Assembly: GCF_018139565.1 (NCBI RefSeq)
Contig: NZ_JAGSPK010000004.1
Location: 310,001-374,000 of the forward strand
From: Cognatundibacterium rivi
GTDB taxonomy: Bacteria; Pseudomonadota; Gammaproteobacteria; Burkholderiales; Burkholderiaceae_D
Direction of reading: 5' to 3'
DNA: 64,000 nt
This document shows, piece by piece, positions 19,917 to 26,757 of this stretch. The notes under the pieces were generated by a model. The model worked only from the letters and a program-made list of their open reading frames with translations. It was not told the DNA's origin and made no database searches. Each line of letters starts with the position of its first letter. Positions within the stretch are counted from its first letter, which is position 1. Made by a program: the position numbers and the translations under genes.

Positions 19917-21029
19917 ATGTCTTACGTAGATAAACAAACTGATAGGCATTGGCTGGAAGTGGCACTGGATCTTGCTTCACGTGCCACGATAGAGACTTCG
20001 CCGAATCCTAAAGTTGGCTGCGTTATTGTGCGCGACGGTGTCGCGATCGGACGTGGCTGGACGCAACCAGTGGGGCAGGCGCATGCAGAAGTGCAGGCCT
20101 TGCGCGATGCGGCTGCCAATGGGATGGATGTTCGCGGTGCAACCGCGTATGTCACGCTGGAACCTTGCAGTCACTTTGGGCGTACACCGCCATGTGCAAA
20201 CGCACTGGTCGATGCAGGACTGGCGAGGGTCGTTGCCGCGATTGGTGACGCCAATCCGCAAGTGGCTGGACGCGGGCTGGCGATATTGCAGGCTGCCGGC
20301 ATTGACGTAGAGTGCGCGACCCATGCTGACTTAGCAAATCGTGCCCGCGAGATGAATATTGGTTTTTTTACGCGCGTGGAAACTGGCAAGCCGTGGGTGC
20401 GCATGAAGGCGGCAGCCAGCCTTGATGGGAAAACTGCATTGCCAAACGGTCAGAGTCAGTGGATTACCGGAGCGCAAGCCAGGCAAGATGGCCATGTCTG
20501 GCGTGCTCGGGCAGATGCGATACTGACGGGTATAGGTACGGTGTTGGCAGATGACCCCTTGTTGAATGTGCGCGGCATTGATACGCCGCGTCAGCCCTTA
20601 CGCATCGTGCTGGATTCGCATTTAAGAATCCCCGTATCTGCAAAAATATTGCAGGGTGGTAGTGCGCTGGTAATTTGTGCAGTCGACGAACTGCCAAAGC
20701 GTCTGGCGCTGGAGGCATTGGGAGCTGAGGTGCTTTGTTTGCCTGATTCTAGCGGGCGGATTAGTCTGTCCTCATTGATGCTTGAGTTGGGGCGACGACA
20801 AATCAATGAATTGCACGTGGAGGCTGGTGCGACACTCAACGGCGCGTTGATTGCGGCTGGGTGCGTTGATGAGTTACTGGTCTATCTGGCACCTAAATTA
20901 CTCGGTGAGGGCGCTGGAATGTTTGCTCTGCCAGTATTGACACATGTTGATCAGGCATCGCAACTGATGTTTCATGATGTTGCGAAAGTTGGTGGCGATG
21001 TTAGGTTGTTGGCCAGATTCCGCAAATAA
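19917..21029 (+). CDS. ribD: RibD, bifunctional riboflavin deaminase/reductase
   Basis: Starts at ATG 19917, 18 nt after mrp, and encodes 370 residues. The N-terminal deaminase (about 10-150) shows the zinc site HAEVQAL with HAE, and PCSHFGRTPPC with both cysteines. The C-terminal reductase (about 155-370) has GKPWVRMKAAASLDGK, SQWITG and ELHVEAGATLNGALI. It catalyses deamination of 2,5-diamino-6-ribosylamino-pyrimidinone phosphate followed by NADPH-dependent side-chain reduction, the second and third steps of riboflavin synthesis. Other rib genes are not in the window. Probably co-transcribed with mrp. Confidence 0.95.
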   Translation: MSYVDKQTDRHWLEVALDLASRATIETSPNPKVGCVIVRDGVAIGRGWTQPVGQAHAEVQALRDAAANGMDVRGATAYVTLEPCSHFGRTPPCANALVDAGLARVVAAIGDANPQVAGRGLAILQAAGIDVECATHADLANRAREMNIGFFTRVETGKPWVRMKAAASLDGKTALPNGQSQWITGAQARQDGHVWRARADAILTGIGTVLADDPLLNVRGIDTPRQPLRIVLDSHLRIPVSAKILQGGSALVICAVDELPKRLALEALGAEVLCLPDSSGRISLSSLMLELGRRQINELHVEAGATLNGALIAAGCVDELLVYLAPKLLGEGAGMFALPVLTHVDQASQLMFHDVAKVGGDVRLLARFRK

Positions 21030-21110
21030 CGCGTTTGCTTGCAAATGAAATATTGGGCCGGTGCGCCCGGTCATTAATGTCGGTCGTTATAAGCGAGAGT
21101 AAGCCGATGC

Positions 21111-21149
21111 AAAAAGAAAAAAGGATCGTTGAAAATCAACGATCCTTTT
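21111..21149. terminator. Terminator serving tRNA-Pro (minus) and ribD (plus)
   Basis: A perfect 12-bp stem (21121-21132 with 21136-21147) and a 3-nt loop. Read leftward it is followed by TTTTCTTTTT (21111-21120), a strong tail for the tRNA-Pro transcript. Read rightward there is only a short T run after ribD. Confidence 0.8.
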
Positions 21150-21153
21150 AAAC

Positions 21154-21230
21154 TGGTCGGAGTACAAGGATTCGAACCTTGGACCCCCTGGTCCCAAACC
21201 AGGTGCGCTACCGGACTGCGCCACACTCCG
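21154..21230 (-). tRNA. tRNA-Pro(UGG), copy 1
   Basis: A 77-nt cloverleaf on the minus strand with 7-bp acceptor (CGGAGTG/TACTCCG with one G-U), anticodon loop TTTGGGA giving anticodon UGG, T-arm GTTCGAATC and encoded CCA at 21154-21156. Identical to the second copy 164 nt to the right. Confidence 0.97.
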
Positions 21231-21317
21231 AAAAAACTAAACTGTATTTATCTTTTTGCTGACTCTGACTTTCTGTCACATCAAGATGAAAAATCAAAAA
21301 GTTGATTTTTAAAATTC

Positions 21318-21394
21318 TGGTCGGAGTACAAGGATTCGAACCTTGGACCCCCTGGTCCCAAACCAGGTGCGCTACCGGACTGCGCCACACTCCG
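21318..21394 (-). tRNA. tRNA-Pro(UGG), copy 2
   Basis: Same 77-nt sequence as copy 1, including encoded CCA (21318-21320). The spacer between copies (21231-21317) has no terminator, so both are probably processed from one leftward transcript ending at 21111. Confidence 0.97.
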
Positions 21395-21466
21395 AAGACC
21401 GACATATTAGCCTTATGACGCTTTGATGTCAATAGATTTGTCCCTGAGCGACTATTCGTTGCATAC

Positions 21467-22351
21467 TTAAAGTTCGCGATGGCTTGAGAATTCCCGGCGT
21501 TCGCCGGTCAGTGGATCATCAAAAGCGATGCTCTTTGCCAGTAATTGCAAAGGTGCGCTGAAGTCGTCGCCTTTGCAAGCTTGTGCTACCGGATAAAAAC
21601 TGTCATTGCAGATCGGTGCCCCCAGGCTCGCCATATGGACCCTTAGCTGGTGTTTCTTTCCGGTGACCGGCATCAGCCGGTAAAGGTTGATGTCGCCGCG
21701 CTGCTCCTCAATGTCGATCAAGGTTTCCGAGTTGATTTCGCCTTCGCTTTCACGCATCGTGAAAAAGCGTTCACCCTCTTTCATGCAACTTCGGTGGATC
21801 AGAGGAAATGTCAGGGCAGGTAAAGCTTGCGCCAGCGCATGGTAGGTCTTTGTGATGCTGCGTTTCTGAAATAGTGACTGATAATGTCCCCGCGTTTCCG
21901 GGTTATGAGAAAACAGGATGATGCCAGCGGTTTCCCGGTCGAGCCGGTGAATGGGGGTCAGATGCTGTAAGCCTGTTTTCTTTTTCAGCCGCACCAGCAG
22001 TGTTTCCCGCAAAAAGCGCCCACCGGGAGTAACCGGTAAAAAATGCGGTTTGTCGACGACCAGTAAGTGATCATCCTGATGCAGGATGTGCGCTTCAAAT
22101 GGAATAATGGTTTCGCTGTCGATTTCGCGATAGTAAAAAATACACATTCCACGCTTGGCTAAACTGTTCTTTTGTAATGGGTTACCATGCGCATCTACTA
22201 CTTCATTTCTTTCCATGCGAGAAAGCCAGGTCGCTTCTCCGACATCCGGGAAATGCGAGGTCAGGAAGCTGATCATATTGCTCCACTGGCCTTCGGGTAA
22301 CCATAAATAACTTGGCGCGATGCCATCGCGCACGGGGAGGGGAGCTTGCAT
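21467..22351 (-). CDS. RluA-family pseudouridine synthase
   Basis: Encodes 294 residues. The catalytic motif HRLDRETAGIILFSHN holds the conserved Asp; HHLLVVDKP is represented by DDHLLVVDKPHFLPVTPGG, and the C-terminal TGKKHQLRVHMASLGAPICND is the family's substrate-binding loop. An N-terminal extension of about 85 residues resembles an S4-like region of the YqcB/TruC-like branch. It isomerises uridine to pseudouridine in rRNA or tRNA; the exact target site is not predictable. Divergent from the DUF3305 gene, with 59 nt between starts. Confidence 0.88.
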   Translation of the reverse strand: MQAPLPVRDGIAPSYLWLPEGQWSNMISFLTSHFPDVGEATWLSRMERNEVVDAHGNPLQKNSLAKRGMCIFYYREIDSETIIPFEAHILHQDDHLLVVDKPHFLPVTPGGRFLRETLLVRLKKKTGLQHLTPIHRLDRETAGIILFSHNPETRGHYQSLFQKRSITKTYHALAQALPALTFPLIHRSCMKEGERFFTMRESEGEINSETLIDIEEQRGDINLYRLMPVTGKKHQLRVHMASLGAPICNDSFYPVAQACKGDDFSAPLQLLAKSIAFDDPLTGERREFSSHREL

Positions 22352-22410
22352 GGGAGGTGGTGGATTCTTGTTCTCGAAACTTAACTCTGTTTCTCTATAA
22401 TACCAGCACG

Positions 22411-22938
22411 ATGGAAAAAAATACCGAGCTACCTTTTACGCTGAGTGTGATCATGCAGCGTGTGCCGATGAATAATCGGTGGCAGCCATTTCAATGGAAA
22501 CCACTGGAAATTCTGGCGGATACCCCTGATGCCAAAATACATCAGTTGATGAGTGGTGACGGTGAGCAGCGTTGGCTGTTTCCCGGCTTTTCTGCGACCT
22601 TGCATGTTGACGAAACACCCGGTTATTTTCTGAATCTCAGCTCTGAGACGCCCTGCTGGTTCGTCATGTGGCGCATGGAAGAGGTTGATGGCGTTGAGTT
22701 GGCTGTACCTAAATCGGTTTCACTTTCCTATGATGAGGCAGCACGCCAGATCGATGGCGGTGAACAAGTCGACATTCTGCCTTTATCAACAGATGTTGCC
22801 GCCTGGCTTGCTGAATACACGCAGCAGTATTTCCGCTACGAAGGCAAGAAGCCTCGCAAACGTCCATCCTTCGAGGGTGGCGAAGGTGTGCAGAAAATGG
22901 CGATAGCTGAAGCATCTGTGAACAGAAAGACTCACTGA
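22411..22938 (+). CDS. DUF3305 protein of formate dehydrogenase cluster
   Basis: The likely start is ATG 22411, giving 175 residues; the frame is open back to 22312 into the divergent gene. LSVIMQRVPMNNRWQPFQWKP at the N-terminus and FPGFSATLHVDETPGYFLNLSS are characteristic of DUF3305, a small soluble family found almost only in formate dehydrogenase loci with DUF3306. It has no membrane segment or metal motif. Its function is unknown; presence in the same unit as a TorD chaperone suggests a maturation or assembly role, which is inference from context. The DUF3306 gene starts 1 nt after its stop. Confidence 0.8.
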   Translation: MEKNTELPFTLSVIMQRVPMNNRWQPFQWKPLEILADTPDAKIHQLMSGDGEQRWLFPGFSATLHVDETPGYFLNLSSETPCWFVMWRMEEVDGVELAVPKSVSLSYDEAARQIDGGEQVDILPLSTDVAAWLAEYTQQYFRYEGKKPRKRPSFEGGEGVQKMAIAEASVNRKTH

Positions 22939-22939
22939 T

Positions 22940-23596
22940 ATGGCAGCCAGCGATTTTTTCAGCCGCTGGAGTAAGCGCAGTACTGAAAAGGAAATGCTAC
23001 CGGCTGTCACATCTGATGCGCCCCCAGAACAATGGACTGCCACGACCGCTGCCGACGCAAGCGATGCAGGAAAAACACCGGAGCAAGTCGCAGAAAGAGC
23101 GCCGGATAAGGTGCCTGATATGGCTGACGTGGCGACGTTGCGTGATGAATCCGATTTTTCACGCTTTATGGCGAAAGACGTTGACGAGTCTGTGCGTCGT
23201 TCAGCGATGAAAAAACTGTTTTCCAATCCGCACTTTAATGTCATGGATGGGCTCGATATTTACATTGACGATTACGGTAAAGCCGACCCGTTGCCGCCTG
23301 GAATGCTGGAGTCTTTGTTGCATGCCAAGACCCTGCTGAATCCGCTGGCACATCTGGAACAAGGTCTGCAGCGTTTGCTCGATCCTGATCCGGTGATGGA
23401 CGAAGTCGTGAGCGCTGAGCGCGGAGCAGGAAGCAATATTTTGGCGACAGATCTTGCAACTCAGCCTGCATTGGCTGAGTTGCCTTTGTCAGAGCAGACA
23501 CCGCTGGAGGCGCAGAGTACCGAATTCATGCCGCACAATAATGCAATAAAAAATGATGAGAGCGATCAGAATGAATCCGCAAATAAAAATTTGTAG
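22940..23596 (+). CDS. DUF3306 protein of formate dehydrogenase cluster
   Basis: The 218-residue acidic protein begins with the family hallmark FFSRWSKRS. A low-complexity stretch follows (about 25-70), then the conserved core DFSRFMAKDVDESVRRSAMKK with DGLDIYIDDYGKADPLPPGML. The last 75 residues are low complexity and glutamine/serine rich. DUF3306 always accompanies DUF3305 in formate dehydrogenase operons; its biochemical role is not known. The next gene starts inside its 3' end (26-nt overlap from ATG 23571), indicating translational coupling to the ferredoxin. Confidence 0.82.
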   Translation: MAASDFFSRWSKRSTEKEMLPAVTSDAPPEQWTATTAADASDAGKTPEQVAERAPDKVPDMADVATLRDESDFSRFMAKDVDESVRRSAMKKLFSNPHFNVMDGLDIYIDDYGKADPLPPGMLESLLHAKTLLNPLAHLEQGLQRLLDPDPVMDEVVSAERGAGSNILATDLATQPALAELPLSEQTPLEAQSTEFMPHNNAIKNDESDQNESANKNL

Positions 23597-25643
23597 TTGT
23601 AATAAAACCCTGCCTTTAAACGCTACCGCTGCGGCGCAATTGGCACAGGCAATCGGTGCGGAACATGTACAAGTCAGTGACATGTTATGCCGCCGGGAAG
23701 TTGGGAATTTTTTAAGCGCAGTGGACGGTGTCGATGATGTGATCGTCGGCTGTACTCAGGAGCGTGCTTTGTTTTCTGAGTTGGCGCAAAACAGCGTTGC
23801 GCCGATAAAATTTGTCAATTTGCGTGAAAGCGCCGGATGGTCTGCGGAAAGTAAGCAAAGTCTGCCGAAAATGGCTGCCTTGTTGGCCGCGGCCAGTTTG
23901 CCAGCCCCCGAACCCGTACCTACAGTCAATTATGAGTCGCAGGGCAATCTGTTGATTATTGGTTCAGCAGATGTTGCTTTGCCGTGGGCGCATCGCTTGT
24001 CTGCGCAAATGGCGGTGAGTGTGTTACTTTCAGAGGGCGCGGCACATGGTGAGCGACTGGCAGACCGGACGTTCCCGGTCTGGTTCGGCAGTGCGATCAA
24101 GTTGCGTGGCTTTCTCGGGCACTTTGAAGTGAGCTGGCAGCAAAGCAATCCGATTGACCTGGAAACCTGCACCCGTTGTAACGCGTGTATTGAGGTTTGT
24201 CCGGAAGAAGCGATTGACTTCAGTTACCAGATCGATCTGGATAAGTGCGGCAATCATCGCGATTGCGTCAAAGCTTGCGGTGTCATTGGCGCGATTGATT
24301 TTGAACGTATGGCGGTTGCCAGGGATACCGCATGTGATCTGGTGCTGGATTTATCGCGCCAACCCTTGTTGTCTATGTCGGATAAGCCGCAAGGGTATTT
24401 TTCCCCGGGTAATGACGTGGCAGCACAGTTTGATGCAGTGTTGAAATTGTCGCAGTTGATCGGTGAGTTTGAGAAGCCAAAGTTTTTTGTCTATAAAGAA
24501 AAACTCTGCGCGCATAGCCGCAGTGGCAAGCTGGGATGTAATGCCTGTCTGGATGTTTGCTCTACGGATGCAATATCGGCTGCGGGTGACAAGGTAGCCG
24601 TCAATCCTAATTTGTGTGCCGGATGCGGTGCCTGCACCACGGTTTGCCCTACCGGTGCAATGAGCTACGCCTATATGCGTGCACCCGATACTGGCTTGCA
24701 TATCAAGACCATGCTGGCAGCGTATGCCAAAGCGGGTGGTCATGCACCGGCAATCCTTTTTCATAGCAAAGAAGCTGGTGCTGATTTAATTCAGCAGGCA
24801 GGCCAGTCTGCGCAGGCGGGTGGGCGCGGCTTGCCAGCCCGTGTGATTCCGATGGCGCTGCATCATACGGCATCGACGGGCATTGAAATCTGGTTGTCAG
24901 CGATTTGTTATGGTGCCACTTCCGTCGTGATTCTGATGACGGATGAAGAGGCGCCGGAATATCGCCTTGCTCTGCAAAAACAGATACAGATTTCACAGGC
25001 GATTTTGTCCGGGCTCGGTTATCAGGGGCAGCATATTCATTTGTTGGAAACAAGTTCTTCCTCAGAATTGTCGTCGTTTTTGTATGCACTAAAGCCAGCG
25101 CAAGTGCCACCGCCAGCATTGTTTAATGTCGCACAGGATAAGCGGGTCAGTATGGACTTTGCGCTCGATCATCTGCTCAGACATGCGCCGGAAGCGGTGA
25201 GCGAAGTGGCTTTGCCGGGCGGATCTTTGTATGGATCAGTCGCGATCAATAAGGACGCCTGTACTTTGTGCATGTCATGCGTGGGCGCTTGCCCGAGCTC
25301 GGCGTTGATGGATAACGCTAATTCTCCGCAGATCCGTTTTATCGAGCGCAATTGTGTGCAGTGTGGTTTGTGTGAGGATACTTGCCCGGAGAATGCAATT
25401 ACACTGACCCCAAGGTTATTGCTGAGCGATGCTGCCAAACAGGTTCGTGTGTTAAACGAAGCGCAGCCATTTCACTGCATACGCTGCAGCAAGCCATTTG
25501 CGACAGCGCAGATGATAGAAACCATGGTGCAGAAACTTGGGGCGCATAGCGCATTTGCGGGACATCTTGATCGCATTCGTATGTGCCCGGATTGTCGCGT
25601 GGTCGACATGATGAGTTCTGCAGATTTAAAGCGCCCGCACTAA
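23571..25643 (+). CDS. Large multi-cluster 4Fe-4S ferredoxin of formate dehydrogenase cluster
   Basis: Read from ATG 23571 (GAGAG upstream), 690 residues; an ATG at 23553 is possible. Cysteine motifs form three ferredoxin pairs: CTRCNACIEVC (from residue 200) with CGNHRDCVKAC, then CNACLDVC with CAGCGACTTVC (about 320-360), then CTLCMSCVGAC with CVQCGLCEDTC (about 563-610), plus a C-terminal CIRC and CPDC. That predicts about six 4Fe-4S clusters. The N-terminal 190 residues and the 380-540 segment lack cysteines. It is cytoplasmic by composition, in contrast to the Tat-exported FdhAB, so it may carry electrons to or from a cytoplasmic partner or act in assembly. Function is inferred. Confidence 0.8.
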   Translation: MNPQIKICSCNKTLPLNATAAAQLAQAIGAEHVQVSDMLCRREVGNFLSAVDGVDDVIVGCTQERALFSELAQNSVAPIKFVNLRESAGWSAESKQSLPKMAALLAAASLPAPEPVPTVNYESQGNLLIIGSADVALPWAHRLSAQMAVSVLLSEGAAHGERLADRTFPVWFGSAIKLRGFLGHFEVSWQQSNPIDLETCTRCNACIEVCPEEAIDFSYQIDLDKCGNHRDCVKACGVIGAIDFERMAVARDTACDLVLDLSRQPLLSMSDKPQGYFSPGNDVAAQFDAVLKLSQLIGEFEKPKFFVYKEKLCAHSRSGKLGCNACLDVCSTDAISAAGDKVAVNPNLCAGCGACTTVCPTGAMSYAYMRAPDTGLHIKTMLAAYAKAGGHAPAILFHSKEAGADLIQQAGQSAQAGGRGLPARVIPMALHHTASTGIEIWLSAICYGATSVVILMTDEEAPEYRLALQKQIQISQAILSGLGYQGQHIHLLETSSSSELSSFLYALKPAQVPPPALFNVAQDKRVSMDFALDHLLRHAPEAVSEVALPGGSLYGSVAINKDACTLCMSCVGACPSSALMDNANSPQIRFIERNCVQCGLCEDTCPENAITLTPRLLLSDAAKQVRVLNEAQPFHCIRCSKPFATAQMIETMVQKLGAHSAFAGHLDRIRMCPDCRVVDMMSSADLKRPH

Positions 25644-25670
25644 GCTCAGACATTACCGGAAATACAGAAA

Positions 25671-26279
25671 ATGGAAACACAGATTAAATTTGAAACTGCC
25701 GATCAGGGTGAGGAAACGGCGCGGGCGGATTTGTACGGCCTACTTGCCACTTTGTTATATGTACCGCCATCAAAGGATTTACTCTTGGTACTGAGTAGTG
25801 CTGAAACCAATGGTGAGGGTGTGTTGGGTGAAGCCTGGACGCATTTCATAGAGACAGCAAGAAAGTCCGAAGCAGAATTGGTTAGGGATGAATATGAACA
25901 GCTTTTTGTCGGCACAGGAAAGCCTGAAGTGTTGCTGTACGGTTCGTATTACCTCAGTGGTTTTTTGATGGAAAAGCCGTTGGCAGCGTTGCGGACCGAT
26001 TTGCAAAATCTGGGTCTGGAGCGTGCCGAGCATATTGTCGAGTCTGAAGATCATATTGCCTCACTGTGCGAGGTGATGCGTTACCTGATTGCGTCAGACG
26101 ACATTTTGCAAGCCAATCTGGCGACACAAAAACAGTTTTTTGCAACACATATGCAAAGCTGGGTGGGAACAATGTGCGATGCAATTATTACGCATCCGCA
26201 GGCTACTTTTTATGCCAGCCTGGCGCAGTTAGCAAAAATTTTCTTTGACGTGGAAATGCAATCTTTTGACATGGAATAA
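25671..26279 (+). CDS. TorD/DmsD-family molybdoenzyme chaperone
   Basis: The 202-residue all-helical protein starts RADLYGLLATLLYVPPSKDLL, typical for the TorD family. It has the signature LVRDEYEQLFVGTGKPEVLLYGSYYLSGFLMEKPLAAL, here noted in parts: EYEQLFVG, then YGSYYLSG. Family members bind the Tat signal of a molybdoenzyme and hold it until cofactor insertion. FdhA, encoded in the next transcription unit, has a Tat signal and is the obvious client. It ends the first unit of the locus, 28 nt after the ferredoxin gene, and is followed by a probable terminator. Confidence 0.88.
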   Translation: METQIKFETADQGEETARADLYGLLATLLYVPPSKDLLLVLSSAETNGEGVLGEAWTHFIETARKSEAELVRDEYEQLFVGTGKPEVLLYGSYYLSGFLMEKPLAALRTDLQNLGLERAEHIVESEDHIASLCEVMRYLIASDDILQANLATQKQFFATHMQSWVGTMCDAIITHPQATFYASLAQLAKIFFDVEMQSFDME

Positions 26280-26349
26280 GGGTTACTACTTATTTTTTTG
26301 ATGTAATCAAAAGTTTTTGTTCTGCAATTGTTAAATAGTATTAAATATT

Positions 26350-26376
26350 GATTTTCCTGTCAGGAATCTTTTTTTT
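26350..26376 (+). terminator. Probable terminator after torD
   Basis: A short imperfect stem (26350-26357 with 26363-26368) is followed by an uninterrupted T8 run (26369-26376). It would separate the accessory unit (DUF3305 to TorD) from the structural formate dehydrogenase unit. Confidence 0.5.
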
Positions 26377-26486
26377 GAATAGAGTAGACTGCTAGAAGTT
26401 CGGAGACGCGCGCACTTGATTTCTTCCTTTTCAGAGAGGAAATAAGCTGCGAAACAGGTATGAGTGTTTTTATCATGCCGGTTTCA

Positions 26487-26505
26487 GCGATCAATTCTTG
26501 ATCGC
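26487..26505. promoter_or_regulatory. Perfect palindrome upstream of the fdh structural operon
   Basis: GCGATCAA (26487-26494) and TTGATCGC (26498-26505) flank a TTC spacer, ending 45 nt before the start of the Tat peptide gene. It is either a dimeric regulator operator or a hairpin in the leader RNA; there is no T tail, so a terminator is unlikely. The binding protein is unknown. Confidence 0.5.
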
Positions 26506-26550
26506 CTTTCAATCAGTCTCCAGGTTTAGTTGTCGACATCGGAGACGAAC

Positions 26551-26742
26551 ATGGATCAAAAAATTAAACGCCGTAGCTTGCTGGGTGGTTTAGGTGTGGC
26601 CGCCGCAGGCTTATTTGCGCTGAAAGCGGCGCCAGTGGTACAGGAAAAAATCGAAACGCTGGCAGCTCCAGCAGAGCCTGAAGGCACAGGCTATCGCCTG
26701 ACCGAGCACGTGAAGAAATACTACCGTACCACCACTATTTAA
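26551..26742 (+). CDS. Formate dehydrogenase region Tat-target small protein
   Basis: A 63-residue protein from ATG 26551, preceded by GGAGA. It has a twin-arginine start MDQKIKRRSLLGGLGVAAAG, a hydrophobic h-region, then a short charged tail ending HVKKYYRTTTI. This matches the small family named after its place in formate dehydrogenase regions (TIGR02811 type). It precedes fdhA by 15 nt. Its role is unknown; it may be exported with the enzyme or act in Tat-linked assembly. An upstream TTG at 26530 is also in frame but less likely than the ATG with its own ribosome-binding site. Confidence 0.82.
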   Translation: MDQKIKRRSLLGGLGVAAAGLFALKAAPVVQEKIETLAAPAEPEGTGYRLTEHVKKYYRTTTI

Positions 26743-26757
26743 TTCTGAGGTGAAGAT

